From NCBI GenBank assembly GCA_019634975.1, contig JAHCAI010000013.1, positions 56,561-120,560 of the forward strand: a stretch of DNA of 64,000 nucleotides, in the 5' to 3' direction. This DNA comes from Burkholderiales bacterium. GTDB taxonomy: Bacteria > Pseudomonadota > Gammaproteobacteria > Burkholderiales > SG8-41. A program made the position numbers and the translations under genes. Shown here in pieces: positions 37,382-45,968 of this stretch (within the stretch, counting starts at the first letter, position 1; every line of letters begins with the position of its first letter). The notes under the pieces are model-generated. The model ran no database searches. It was not told the origin of the DNA and saw only the letters and a program-made list of their open reading frames with translations.

Positions 37382-38347
37382 ATGACAACACGATCAGCAT
37401 TGAAACGATGGCGGGTGTGTGTGCGCCGGCTGCTTGCCGGCCTGGCTGCAGCCGCGATCCCTTCTCTTGCCGCCGCTGCAGGTGATGCGGATCATCGGCA
37501 GACGCTGACGCACGACGGACTTGTCCGCAGCTATCTCCTTCGGGTGCCGCCGGCGACAGGCGGCGGCCCGGAAAAAATGCCGCTGGTGATTGTTCTGCAC
37601 GGTGGTGGCGGCAACGCCGCCAATGCCGAGTCGATGAGCGGGTTCACGGCGCTGGCCGCACGGGAGGGGTTCATCGTCGCCTACCCTGACGGTAGCGGCC
37701 GGATGCGGGACCGGCTGCTGACCTGGAATGCCGGCCACTGCTGCGGTTATGCCATGCAGAACCGGGTTGACGATGTCGGTTTCATCCGCATGCTGCTCGA
37801 TCGCCTTATCCGGGATTACCCCCTGGATCCGCAGCGGATTTACGTGACCGGAATTTCCAATGGCGGCATGATGGCGCATCGACTCGGCAGCGAATTGCCA
37901 CAGCGCATTGCCGCGATTGCGCCGGTAGTTGCGGCAGTATTCGGTGATGAAAAGCAGCCGGCGTTGCCGGTTTCAGCGCTGATGATCAACGGCATGCTTG
38001 ACCGGTCAGTGCCGTACCGGGGCGGACCGCCCGGCGGACGTTTTCCCGATGCCTGGGACGGCACGCCGGTAAAACCGGCTATGGCGCAGGCTGAATTCTG
38101 GGGGCGGGCCAATCGCTGCGACGGGCAGCCTGCGAGGGAAGAACGCGGGGCCGTGCAGCACTGGCGATATCGCTGCCCGGCGGGTCAGGCGGTGGAACTG
38201 TATCTGCTGACCGACACGGGCCACACCTGGCCCGGCGGACGCAGCGGGCGGCGTGGTGCCGACGATCCGGGCTCGACGCTGGATGCGACTGCCGTCATCT
38301 GGGCATTTTTCAGGACACACAAGCGGACGGCGGTTCCGGCACCTTGA
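37382..38347 (+). CDS. secreted alpha/beta-hydrolase esterase (LpqC/PHB-depolymerase-like)
   Basis: A 321-residue predicted secreted esterase. After a twin-basic signal peptide (RRLLAGLAAAAIPSLAAAA) come PLVIVLHGGGGNAANAES (oxyanion loop), the nucleophile elbow GISNGGMM (Ser about residue 161), and the catalytic-His segment TDTGHTWPGG (about 282-291). The family includes short-chain polyhydroxyalkanoate depolymerases and feruloyl/acetylxylan esterases; the actual substrate cannot be read from sequence. The CC and C residues in NAGHCCGYAM may form a disulfide, fitting export. It is a single gene that ends at a bidirectional terminator shared with rne. Confidence 0.85.
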   Translation: MTTRSALKRWRVCVRRLLAGLAAAAIPSLAAAAGDADHRQTLTHDGLVRSYLLRVPPATGGGPEKMPLVIVLHGGGGNAANAESMSGFTALAAREGFIVAYPDGSGRMRDRLLTWNAGHCCGYAMQNRVDDVGFIRMLLDRLIRDYPLDPQRIYVTGISNGGMMAHRLGSELPQRIAAIAPVVAAVFGDEKQPALPVSALMINGMLDRSVPYRGGPPGGRFPDAWDGTPVKPAMAQAEFWGRANRCDGQPAREERGAVQHWRYRCPAGQAVELYLLTDTGHTWPGGRSGRRGADDPGSTLDATAVIWAFFRTHKRTAVPAP

Positions 38348-38351
38348 GGCC

Positions 38352-38388
38352 ATAAAAAACGGCGCATGTTGCATGCGCCGTTTTTTAT
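38352..38388. terminator. bidirectional terminator between the esterase gene and rne
   Basis: A 17-bp perfect inverted repeat with a TTG loop: GC core ACGGCGCATG / CATGCGCCGT flanked by an A-run on the left and a T-run on the right, so it works on either strand for the convergent genes. Confidence 0.93.
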
Positions 38389-38414
38389 TGAGCGGCATCC
38401 CCGCCGGTCAGGCA

Positions 38415-41165
38415 TCAGCCCCGTGTTTCCACCTGCTGCAGTGGTTCGTTGCTGACCTGTTCAACCGGCGGACGGACCCGCTTGACGCGGCGGGGGGCGC
38501 CATCATCCGCGTTCTGGAGGACGGCCTGAAGGCGGTCCCGGCTGGTTTCGACCTGTTGCAGGTCCGATGGCCACTCGAGTTTTACCGGTGCGGGTGCCGG
38601 AGCAGGCGCAGGTGCCGGAACGGAGACTGGCTGTATCGGCTGCACTTCAACGGCAGGCACCGGCATGGCAGCGGGTTCCGCCGGCGGCACATGGGCCGTC
38701 ACCACTTCACGCGCTGCCGGCTCATCAGCCGCTGACGTTGCGGCCACGGGCTCCGGTGCCGGAACAAAAGGTGCGGCGGGCATTGCGGCCAGTGGAGCCG
38801 TGGTCTGCAGCGTTTCCTTCACGGTCTCTTCGACAGACGTGAATGATGCATTGGGCACCGCAGTTGCAACATCCGGTCCCGGGACAAAAGGCGTGCGGGG
38901 GTACCAGACACGGTCGCCGCGCTGCTGTTGCGGCTGGCCGCCCTCGGCACGCGCTTCACCAGTGCGATCGGCACCACCGCGGCGCCCGCGGCGACGGCGA
39001 CCACCGATGCGTTCTTCGCCGGCCTGTTCGCCAACAGGTGCGGGCAGCGGTACTTCATTCACGGCCACCGGAGCGTCAACCGGCAAAAGATTGTGCTGTG
39101 CCTGGAGTTCGGCCTGCGGTTGTGCGGACGGATCGCGTTCCGGACGGGAGTCGCGACGCTGCTCCCCCCGGCCATCGCCACGGCCGCGCCTCTGATTGTT
39201 TTCAGCGCGCGCTTCACCGGTCTCGCGTTCCGGACGTTCTCCACGTTCACCGCGCTGACCTCGCTGGCCGCGCCCGCGTTCACCGCGGTCATGGCGTTCA
39301 CCGCGGCCGCCGGATCCGGCGCTGCGTTCGCCGCGTTGCGGGCGTCCGCCGCGCCCGCGGTCATTTCCGCCGCCGTTGCCGCTGCGTCCCGCCGGACGGG
39401 CTGCAGCGCGTGCCGGTTCTGTTGCTGCCGCCGGGTTTTCCGTTGCGGGTTTGCGGCGGAACCAGCCCATGATCTTGCCGATGATGCTTTCCTCCCCGGC
39501 GGCGGGCAGTGCCTGAACCACAGTGCTTGCCGGGGCTGTCGCCGCCGGAGTCGGGGCCGGCTGCATCGGGGTAATGCCCTTGACGGCGGCCTCCGGACGC
39601 AGCGCCACGGGTTCCGCACCGGCCGCATCTTTTTCCTCTTCCGCCGGCAGCTGCACCATCTCGTAACTCGGTGCCAGCGGCTCGCTCTGGTTGAGGTCGT
39701 CGTGGCGCAGGCGTGCCACCGTGTAGTTCGGGGTCTGCAGGTGGACGTTGGGAATAAGCAGCACGTTGACGCGATGGCGCGCTTCCAGCAGTTGCAGGTC
39801 AACGCGCTTTTCGTTGAGCAGGAAAGTGGCCACGTCCACTGGCACCTGGGCATGCACAGCCGCGGTGTTGTCCTTCATCGACTCTTCCTGGATGATGCGC
39901 AGGATGTGCAGCGCGGTCGATTCTGTGCCGCGGATATGGCCGGTACCGTGGCAACGCGGGCAGGGACTGTGACTGGATTCCCCCAGCGAGGGGCGCAGCC
40001 GCTGGCGTGACAGCTCCATCAGGCCGAAGCGCGAAATCTTGCCCATCTGCACCCGGGCACGGTCGTATTTCAGCGCGTCGCGCAACCGGTTCTCGACTTC
40101 GCGCTGGTTGCGCTGGGATTCCATGTCGATGAAATCGATGACCACCAGGCCGCCGAGGTCGCGCAGCCGCAGCTGGCGTGCGGCCTCATCGGCCGCCTCG
40201 AGATTGGTGCGGAAGGCTGTTTCCTCGATGTCGGCGCCGCGGGTCGCGCGCGCCGAGTTGACATCGATAGATACCAGTGCCTCGGTGTGGTCGATGACGA
40301 TGGCGCCGCCGGAGGGCAGGTTGACCGAGCGCGAGAAAGCCGATTCGATCTGGTGCTCGATCTGGAAGCGCGAAAACAGGGGCACGTCATCGCGGTAAAG
40401 CTTGGCGCGGCTGACGTAATTCGGCATCACGTGGCTCATGAACTGCACGGCCTGTTCGTGGATCGACTCGGTGTCGATCAGGATTTCGCCGATGTCCTCG
40501 TGGAAATAGTCGCGGATCGCGCGGATGACGAGGCTGGATTCCTGGAAAATCAGGAAGGCGCCGTCCTGCTGATTGGCCGCGCCTTCGATGGCATTCCACA
40601 GCTGCAGCAGGTACTTCAGATCCCAGTTCAGCTCCTCGGCGCTGCGGCCGATGCCGGCGGTGCGGGCGATGACGCTCATGCCCTGCGGCACGTCAAGCTG
40701 GGCCACCGTTTCCTTCAGCTCCGCGCGTTCCTCCCCCTCGATGCGGCGCGACACGCCGCCGCCGCGGGGATTGTTGGGCATCAGCACCAGATAGCGGCCG
40801 GCGAGGCTGATGAAGGTGGTGAGGGCGGCCCCCTTGTTGCCGCGCTCGTCCTTGTCGACCTGGACGATGATTTCCTGGCGTTCCTTCAGCGCGTCCTGGA
40901 TGCGGGCACGGTTGACGTCTATGCCCGGCTTGAAATAAGCGCGGGCGACCTCCTTGAAAGGCAGGAAGCCGTGGCGGTCATGACCGTAGTCGACGAAAGC
41001 CGCCTCGAGGCTGGGCTCGATGCGGGTGATGACGCCCTTGTAGATATTGCTCTTGCGCTGTTCCTTGCCTGAGGATTCGATATCGAGGTCGATCAGCTTC
41101 TGGCCGTCGACGATCGCAACGCGCAGCTCTTCGGCCTGCGTTGCGTTGAACAACATGCGTTTCAT
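38415..41165 (-). CDS. rne: ribonuclease E
   Basis: A 916-residue endoribonuclease, the scaffold of the RNA degradosome. The catalytic half has the S1 domain (about 36-120), the DNase I-like domain with metal-binding aspartates in [12 protein letters not shown] and [11 protein letters not shown] (about 300-345), and the zinc-link CPRCHGTG (about 403-410). The C-terminal half (about 520-916) is disordered: an Arg/Gly-rich stretch (about 590-700, [20 protein letters not shown]), a second RRRGRRGG patch and a Pro/Ala/Val-rich end closing with [11 protein letters not shown]. It probably binds RNA and partners such as PNPase, encoded at 15.3 kb. [16 protein letters not shown] is the start, preceded by GGGAGAAG. 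Confidence 0.96.
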   Translation of the reverse strand: MKRMLFNATQAEELRVAIVDGQKLIDLDIESSGKEQRKSNIYKGVITRIEPSLEAAFVDYGHDRHGFLPFKEVARAYFKPGIDVNRARIQDALKERQEIIVQVDKDERGNKGAALTTFISLAGRYLVLMPNNPRGGGVSRRIEGEERAELKETVAQLDVPQGMSVIARTAGIGRSAEELNWDLKYLLQLWNAIEGAANQQDGAFLIFQESSLVIRAIRDYFHEDIGEILIDTESIHEQAVQFMSHVMPNYVSRAKLYRDDVPLFSRFQIEHQIESAFSRSVNLPSGGAIVIDHTEALVSIDVNSARATRGADIEETAFRTNLEAADEAARQLRLRDLGGLVVIDFIDMESQRNQREVENRLRDALKYDRARVQMGKISRFGLMELSRQRLRPSLGESSHSPCPRCHGTGHIRGTESTALHILRIIQEESMKDNTAAVHAQVPVDVATFLLNEKRVDLQLLEARHRVNVLLIPNVHLQTPNYTVARLRHDDLNQSEPLAPSYEMVQLPAEEEKDAAGAEPVALRPEAAVKGITPMQPAPTPAATAPASTVVQALPAAGEESIIGKIMGWFRRKPATENPAAATEPARAAARPAGRSGNGGGNDRGRGGRPQRGERSAGSGGRGERHDRGERGRGQRGQRGERGERPERETGEARAENNQRRGRGDGRGEQRRDSRPERDPSAQPQAELQAQHNLLPVDAPVAVNEVPLPAPVGEQAGEERIGGRRRRGRRGGADRTGEARAEGGQPQQQRGDRVWYPRTPFVPGPDVATAVPNASFTSVEETVKETLQTTAPLAAMPAAPFVPAPEPVAATSAADEPAAREVVTAHVPPAEPAAMPVPAVEVQPIQPVSVPAPAPAPAPAPVKLEWPSDLQQVETSRDRLQAVLQNADDGAPRRVKRVRPPVEQVSNEPLQQVETRG

Positions 41166-41592
41166 TTTTTCTTCTCCCGCGCTCAAGGATTTGCACGGGA
41201 TGCACACCACGGCAGCCGCCCGCGGGCGGCGGACACAGAAAGTTTCAGTCGATTGTCAGAAACATGAATCGAGGAATCAGGGTCCTGGTTATGCAGTGTG
41301 ACTTGCGGGGATCCGCGGCATGCGCAGATCCGGGAATTCAAACAGTGCCTTGAGCGCGTAAATCATCTAATATCGCTACTTCCATCGGTGAGCGACTTTA
41401 ACCCTGTATTCATTGCAGTCACGGCCGTGGCCGTGGCGACAGCAACAGCGCCTTTGCCGCATTCGCGTATCGGGGGCAGCCATTGCAGGGCACACCAGTT
41501 CCGGAATTCCTTCGCGTCGGGATAAAACCCTCATGCCGGTTACGGCATCCGCGTCGATCGCCTGGAGTGTGACCGGGAAGAAGTATAAGTAA
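41166..41592. other. rne/rluC divergent intergenic region with leader hairpins
   Basis: A 427-bp gene-free stretch between divergent starts. It contains a perfect 16-bp palindrome GCCGCCCGCGGGCGGC (41215-41230), a GGATC...GATCC hairpin with an inner CGC/GCG (41309-41331) and CACGGC/GCCGTG (41420-41435). Long structured 5' leaders mediate rne autoregulation in other proteobacteria, and these hairpins would lie in the rne leader if transcription starts beyond about 41350. No convincing promoter could be assigned in either direction. Confidence 0.5.
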
Positions 41593-42546
41593 ATGAACAA
41601 GTTAAGTAAAGATTCCACATTGCGGCAGCCAATTGGCGAGGATTCGGCCGGTCAGCGCATCGACAACTACTTGATGCGACGGCTGAAAGGGGTGCCGAAG
41701 AGTCATGTCTACCGCATCCTGCGCAGCGGGGAAGTGCGGGTGAACAGCCGCAGGATAGGGCCGGACTACCGGCTGCAGCCGGGGGACGAGCTGCGGATCC
41801 CGCCAATCCGGGTCGCGCAGCCTGCCGGGCGTCCCGCAGTAGCGGCAAGCGCGACATTCAGCCCCGTCGTGCTGTTCGAGGACGAGGCGCTGCTGGTGAT
41901 CGACAAGCCGGCCGGGCTGGCGGTGCACGGGGGCAGCGGGGTCAGTTTCGGTGTCATTGAGGCCCTGCGCCAGTGCCGTCCCGGACACGCCTTCCTCGAA
42001 CTGGTGCACCGCATCGACCGCGAGACTTCCGGCGTGCTGATGCTGGCCAAGAAGCGGGCGGCACTGGTGGAACTGCACCGCCAGATGCAGGCCGGCGAAG
42101 TGTCGAAGCACTATGTCACGCTGGTCAAGGGTGGGTGGAAGGAACGCAAGCGCGTGGTCGACCTGCCACTGGAGAAGAAGGTCCGCGCTTCGGGTGAACG
42201 CAAGGTCAATGTCGGTCCCGCGGGCAATGCCGCGGTGACGATATTCCGGCTCGAACGCCGGGTGGGGCCATACAGCCTGCTCGATGCCGAACTGAAAACC
42301 GGACGCACCCACCAGATCCGCGTCCATCTCGCACATCTCGGCTATCCGATCCTCGGCGACGACAAGTACGGTGATTTCGCACTGAACAAGACGCTGTCAA
42401 AGCAGGGCCTCAGGCGCATGTTCCTGCATTCGGCCCGCATCGGCATTCGCCATCCGGTCAGCGGCGAGAAAGTCCATTTCGAGGCCCCGTTGCCGCCTGA
42501 ATTGGCGGCCTTCATTGAATCTGCCCGGGGAGTCCGCGTCCCGTGA
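41593..42546 (+). CDS. rluC: 23S rRNA pseudouridine synthase RluC
   Basis: A 317-residue pseudouridine synthase of the RluC/RluD type modifying 23S rRNA (E. coli RluC: U955, U2504, U2580). An N-terminal S4 domain (about 17-75, QRIDNYLMRRLKGVPKSHVY) is followed by the catalytic domain with HRIDRETSGVLML (about 138-150, catalytic Asp) and GRTHQIRVHLAHLGYPILGD. Its position divergent from rne is the common proteobacterial arrangement and supports RluC over RluD. It overlaps the next gene by 4 nt (GTGA). Confidence 0.94.
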   Translation: MNKLSKDSTLRQPIGEDSAGQRIDNYLMRRLKGVPKSHVYRILRSGEVRVNSRRIGPDYRLQPGDELRIPPIRVAQPAGRPAVAASATFSPVVLFEDEALLVIDKPAGLAVHGGSGVSFGVIEALRQCRPGHAFLELVHRIDRETSGVLMLAKKRAALVELHRQMQAGEVSKHYVTLVKGGWKERKRVVDLPLEKKVRASGERKVNVGPAGNAAVTIFRLERRVGPYSLLDAELKTGRTHQIRVHLAHLGYPILGDDKYGDFALNKTLSKQGLRRMFLHSARIGIRHPVSGEKVHFEAPLPPELAAFIESARGVRVP

Positions 42547-43199
42547 GCCGGAAATTCGAGCTTCTGGTGTTCGACTGGGACGGCACCTTGATGGATTCTG
42601 CGGCCGCGATCGCGGAATCGCTGCAGGCGGCCTGTGCGGAGCTCGGGGCAACCGTACCTGACGATGCGAGAGCCCGCTACGTCATCGGCCTCGGTCTGCA
42701 CGATGCACTTGCGCATGCCGTGCCGGATCTCGAGCCCGGGCTGTATCCGCAATTGCTGGAGCTCTACCGACGCCATTTCCTGCGGCGTGACGGCGGCACC
42801 CGGCTGTTCGGCGGCGCGGCGGAAATGATTCGCGAATTGCACGAATGCGGCTTCCTGCTCGGGGTTGCCACCGGCAAGAGCCGGCGCGGTCTGGACCGCG
42901 CGCTGCAGGAGACCGGCCTTGCCGGCTACTTTCATGCGACCCGCTGTGCCGACGAAGGATTTTCGAAACCGCATCCGGGCATGCTGCAGGCGGTCATGGA
43001 CAACCTGGCGGCTGCACCCGGATCGACGCTGATGATCGGCGACACCACGCATGACCTCGAGATGGCCGTTGCGGCCGGAGTGGCTTCGGTTGCCGTAACC
43101 TATGGCGCTCACGAACCTGCAGCCTTGTCGGCTTGCACGCCGCTCGCCATGTTCGACGGGATACCGGCCTTGCGCGACTGGCTGCTGCTGAGAAGATGA
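42543..43199 (+). CDS. HAD-superfamily hydrolase (Gph/PGMB-like phosphatase)
   Basis: A 218-residue HAD-IA phosphatase. Motif I is FDWDGTLMDS (about 10-19), motif II ATGKS, motif III lies in the GFSKPHPGML segment, and motif IV is MIGDTTHDLEMA. The cap is the small helical C1 type, as in phosphoglycolate phosphatase, but no substrate can be assigned; HAD genes in exactly this place next to rluC and sppA are common in betaproteobacteria. The GTG start overlaps the rluC stop. Confidence 0.88.
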   Translation: MSRKFELLVFDWDGTLMDSAAAIAESLQAACAELGATVPDDARARYVIGLGLHDALAHAVPDLEPGLYPQLLELYRRHFLRRDGGTRLFGGAAEMIRELHECGFLLGVATGKSRRGLDRALQETGLAGYFHATRCADEGFSKPHPGMLQAVMDNLAAAPGSTLMIGDTTHDLEMAVAAGVASVAVTYGAHEPAALSACTPLAMFDGIPALRDWLLLRR

Positions 43200-43260
43200 G
43201 AGACGGTTAGGTGTTTGAATCGAGGATTAATTTTAAGTAACTGATTTTAAAGGAAATTAT

Positions 43261-44214
43261 ATGTCAGACCAACATGCTGGCGGACCCCAGTGGGAACGCG
43301 GTGTTCTGGAGAAAGTGGCGCTTGCCGCAATCCAGGAGCAGCGCCGCTCCCGCCAATGGGGCATTTTTTTCAAGCTGATGGTGCTGCTCTACCTGTTCGC
43401 ACTGCTGTTCATCGGCATGGGCTGGTTCAGCGGCAGCGAGGTTTCCAAGGGCGGTCACACGGCCTTGATCGATGTCAGCGGCGTAATCGGGCCGGGAACA
43501 AACGCAAGCGCGGACAAGGTCATCGCCGGCATGCAGGCCGCATTCAAGGACAGCAATACCAAGGGCGTGATCCTGCGCATCAACAGCCCAGGTGGCAGCC
43601 CGGTGCAGGCGGGGTACATCAACGACGAGATCAGGCGCCTGCGCAGCAAGCATCCCGAAGTGCCGCTGTATGCTGTGGTTGAGGACATCTGCGCATCGGG
43701 GGGCTATTACGTCGCTGCGGCGGCCGACCGCATATTCGTCGACAAGGCGAGCATCATCGGCTCGATCGGCGTACTGATGGATGGCTTCGGCTTTACCGGC
43801 ACCATGGAAAAGCTGGGGGTGGAGCGTCGGTTGCTGGCGGCCGGCAGGAACAAGGGCTTTCTCGATCCCTTTTCGCCGATCCAGGAGGAGCAGACCGCGC
43901 ATGCGGAAACCATGCTCGATGACATCCACCAGCAGTTCATCAGCGTTGTGCGCCAGGGGCGCGGCAAGCGATTGAAGGAAACGCCCGACATGTTTTCCGG
44001 GCTGTTGTGGGTGGGGCAGAAGAGCATCGATCTCGGGCTCGCCGACGCCATGGGCAGCCTTGAATATGTTGCCCGGGAAGTGATCAAGGCCGAGAACATC
44101 ATCGACTACACCCAGCAGGAGAACATTGCGGAGCGCTTTGCGCGCCGCTTCGGTGCTGCTGCCGTGGAGACTGTGGTCCGGCTGGGCGGAATCGGCAGCC
44201 TGAATATCAGGTGA
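43261..44214 (+). CDS. sppA: signal peptide peptidase SppA (S49 family)
   Basis: A 317-residue inner-membrane serine protease of the short S49 type. One membrane segment (about 36-56, FFKLMVLLYLFALLFIGMGW) anchors a periplasmic catalytic domain with ILRINSPGGSPVQAG, the nucleophile in ICASGGYYVAAAADRI (Ser about 144) and a Lys-bearing region after GSIGVLMDGFG. It degrades cleaved signal peptides. The 61-bp spacer upstream is AT-rich and ends with TAAAGGA as ribosome-binding site. The last 8 nt overlap the convergent methyltransferase gene. Confidence 0.92.
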   Translation: MSDQHAGGPQWERGVLEKVALAAIQEQRRSRQWGIFFKLMVLLYLFALLFIGMGWFSGSEVSKGGHTALIDVSGVIGPGTNASADKVIAGMQAAFKDSNTKGVILRINSPGGSPVQAGYINDEIRRLRSKHPEVPLYAVVEDICASGGYYVAAAADRIFVDKASIIGSIGVLMDGFGFTGTMEKLGVERRLLAAGRNKGFLDPFSPIQEEQTAHAETMLDDIHQQFISVVRQGRGKRLKETPDMFSGLLWVGQKSIDLGLADAMGSLEYVAREVIKAENIIDYTQQENIAERFARRFGAAAVETVVRLGGIGSLNIR

Positions 44215-44950
44215 TGCGCGGCGCTGCGGCGTCGGCAAGGAGCAGAAATACCGAGGGCCGCCGATCCAGTGCCGGAGGTTTCCTGCGCCACTCGGCGATA
44301 CGCCGGGTGGCCACCTGCTCGGTCGGCAGTGTCAGATCGGTCGCGATGCAAAGCCAGGTTTTGTCGGCGCAATGATCAAGCAGGGCCCGCAACATCACCT
44401 CGTTTCGGTATGGGGTCTCAATGAAAATCTGGGTGGCGCCTTCCCGCAGCGAACGCCGTTCCAGTGCCTGCAGCGCCTTGGCGCGGCCGGCGTCGGCGAC
44501 CGGAAGATAGCCGTGAAACGAGAAGCGCTGGCCGTTCAGGCCCGAGGCCATCAGTGCGAGCAGGATGGATGAAGGGCCGACGAGGGGCACGACGGCAATT
44601 CCCGCGCGGTGTGCGGCCAGCACCAGCAGGGCGCCGGGATCCGCGACGGCGGGGCATCCAGCCTCCGACAGGAGGCCGACATCCATCCCCCTTTGCAGCG
44701 GGCCCAGCAGCCCGGGAATCGCTGCTTCCGGCGTATTCTTGTCGAGGGTGGCGATGGAGGCCTCGGCCAGGGGGCGCGGATAGCCGGCATGTTTGAGGAA
44801 GGCCCGGGCCGATTTCGGGTTCTCGGCCACGAAGTGAGTGAGCCGCCCTGCAAGGCTCAGCACCGAGCCGGCAAGCACATTGCCAAGCGCGCCGCTGCCG
44901 AGTCCGGCTGGCAGCAGGTAGAGCGTGCCCGTGCCTGATTTCGCGCTCAA
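44207..44950 (-). CDS. SAM-dependent methyltransferase, RsmI-like (tetrapyrrole-methylase fold)
   Basis: A 247-residue protein of the tetrapyrrole methylase fold. GTLYLLPAGLG replaces the usual GTLYLVATPIGN of RsmI, and GLLSEAGCPAVADPGALLVL and VVPLVGPSSILLALMASGL give the SAM site. It is shorter than true RsmI (about 280 residues, 2'-O-methylation of C1402 in 16S rRNA) and lacks its C-terminal extension, so it is better viewed as an RsmI paralogue with unknown target. It overlaps the maf gene upstream by 4 nt (coupled translation) and sppA convergently by 8 nt. Confidence 0.85.
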   Translation of the reverse strand: MSAKSGTGTLYLLPAGLGSGALGNVLAGSVLSLAGRLTHFVAENPKSARAFLKHAGYPRPLAEASIATLDKNTPEAAIPGLLGPLQRGMDVGLLSEAGCPAVADPGALLVLAAHRAGIAVVPLVGPSSILLALMASGLNGQRFSFHGYLPVADAGRAKALQALERRSLREGATQIFIETPYRNEVMLRALLDHCADKTWLCIATDLTLPTEQVATRRIAEWRRKPPALDRRPSVFLLLADAAAPRIT

Positions 44951-45537
44951 GGGATGATGACGCCTTCCTCGCGCAGCATGCCGACCAGCGCGATCAGCGG
45001 CAGTCCGATCAGCGCGCTGGGATCGGCGCTCTCGACGCTCTCCACCAGTGCGACCCCCATCGCTTCTATCTTGGCGCTGCCGGCGCAGTCATAGGGACGG
45101 TCGTGCTGCAGGTAACGCTCGATCTGCCCGGCATCCAGTTCTCGGAAGCGCACAAAGGTCGGTACACTGGCCTCCCGGGCCTTGCCGGTGGCCGCGTTGA
45201 GCAGGCACAGGGCGGTATGGAATTCGACCGATTTTCCGCTCATCGCGCGCAGCTGCTCGGCTGCAGCGACATGGGTGCCGGGCTTGCCGAGCACGCGTTC
45301 GCCCATGACGGCGACCTGGTCCGAGCCGATGATCAGCGCCGACGCATCGCGCTCGGCGATTTTCCGGGCCTTGGCCAGGGCCAGCCGCCGTGCAGTGGCC
45401 AGCGGAGTTTCCCCGGGCAAGGGCCGCTCGTCGATATCCGGTGGAATGGCAGGGCAGTCGATGCCGATCCGCCTGAGCAGGGACCTGCGGTAGGCGGAGG
45501 AGGAGGCCAATACGATCCGGGACCCGGATGGATTCAT
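44947..45537 (-). CDS. yceF: Maf-family nucleotide pyrophosphatase (YceF-like)
   Basis: A 196-residue house-cleaning pyrophosphatase. Seen: the P-loop-like IVLASSSAYRRSLLRRIG, SDQVAVMGERVLGKPG with the catalytic-type Asp, and CAGSAKIEAMGVALVES. The subgroup with these residues hydrolyses 7-methyl-GTP (YceF) rather than dTTP/UTP (YhdE); the YceF assignment also fits the neighbourhood, since yceF commonly lies next to yceD-rpmF. First gene of a two-gene operon with the RsmI-like methyltransferase; divergent from yceD across a long structured gap. Confidence 0.88.
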   Translation of the reverse strand: MNPSGSRIVLASSSAYRRSLLRRIGIDCPAIPPDIDERPLPGETPLATARRLALAKARKIAERDASALIIGSDQVAVMGERVLGKPGTHVAAAEQLRAMSGKSVEFHTALCLLNAATGKAREASVPTFVRFRELDAGQIERYLQHDRPYDCAGSAKIEAMGVALVESVESADPSALIGLPLIALVGMLREEGVIIP

Positions 45538-45587
45538 GGCTGGATGTCCCGGGAATGCCTAACCGGATGACAGGTGTGATGCGCTGA

Positions 45588-45640
45588 CATGATTTTGGCC
45601 GGAGGCAAGGACCGTGACGCCGCCTCCGGCCAAAATCATG
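45588..45640. repeat. perfect 19-bp inverted repeat (hairpin) between maf and yceD
   Basis: Left arm CATGATTTTGGCCGGAGGC (45588-45606) and its exact complement (45622-45640) flank a 15-nt loop. There is no T-run on either side, and both flanking genes point away, so it is not a terminator. It could be a REP-like element, a mobile-element remnant or an RNA hairpin. Confidence 0.85.
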
Positions 45641-45682
45641 CCGGCCCGGCAGTCGCTCCAAACATTCAACCACATCATCGGT

Positions 45683-45782
45683 TTACAGCCAGGACCGGCC
45701 CCGTCCTTGTCGCGCGGCCTGCTCCTGATCGCGTACTCGCGACAGGGGCCGCGTCTCGCGGCACAAGCGATTCTGGCTGTAA
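45683..45782. other. 100-bp branched fold, candidate structured RNA
   Basis: TTACAGCCAG (45683-45692) pairs exactly with CTGGCTGTAA (45773-45782); two more pairs (one G-U) extend this to 12 bp. Inside, CTTGT/ACAAG (45706-45710/45763-45767) closes a long hairpin of CGCGGCC/GGCCGCG, CCTG/CAGG and TCGCG/CGCGA with a TACT loop (45713-45753). The strand is undetermined. No protein of recognisable family is encoded. Not matched to any RNA family I know. Confidence 0.55.
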
Positions 45783-45834
45783 CGCACACGTGTTTCATTC
45801 GGTCAGGCGCTCTAAGTCCCTGAAAGCGCAGGCC

Positions 45835-45906
45835 TAAGCCCAGACGCCCGCTGCCGGATGGGCGCGGTCAGGGAGCACTTCGTGGCTGGGCTAAGTGCTT
45901 GGCTTA
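45835..45906. other. second branched fold upstream of the yceD promoter
   Basis: TAAGCC/GGCTTA (45835-45840/45901-45906) encloses CGCCC/GGGCG (45845-45849/45860-45864) and AGCACTT/AAGTGCT (45874-45880/45893-45899). AGCCCAG/CTGGGCT (45837-45843/45886-45892) is an alternative pairing. It ends 25 bp before the yceD -35. Confidence 0.4.
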
Positions 45907-45930
45907 ACAGGGAATTTGGCATGATTATTT

Positions 45931-45959
45931 TTGACAGCGACAGCCGGAAATACTATCAT
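45931..45959 (+). promoter_or_regulatory. promoter of the yceD-rpmF-plsX-fab operon
   Basis: Consensus TTGACA (45931-45936), a 17-bp spacer and TATCAT (45954-45959). The expected start near 45966 is only 3 nt before the yceD ATG. Confidence 0.85.
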
Positions 45960-45968
45960 GCGCCGCTT

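Noticed and set aside
38915..39440. Repetitive GC-rich stretch within rne, considered as a repeat array
   Set aside because: The repeats are Arg/Gly-rich codons ([13 protein letters not shown]) of the disordered RNase E tail; there are no regular spacers, so it is not CRISPR or tandem non-coding repeats.
45559..45823. Short open frames on both strands in the maf-yceD gap (79 and 69 codons)
   Set aside because: They have no ribosome-binding site or recognisable family, and the underlying DNA is dominated by inverted repeats that better explain the region.
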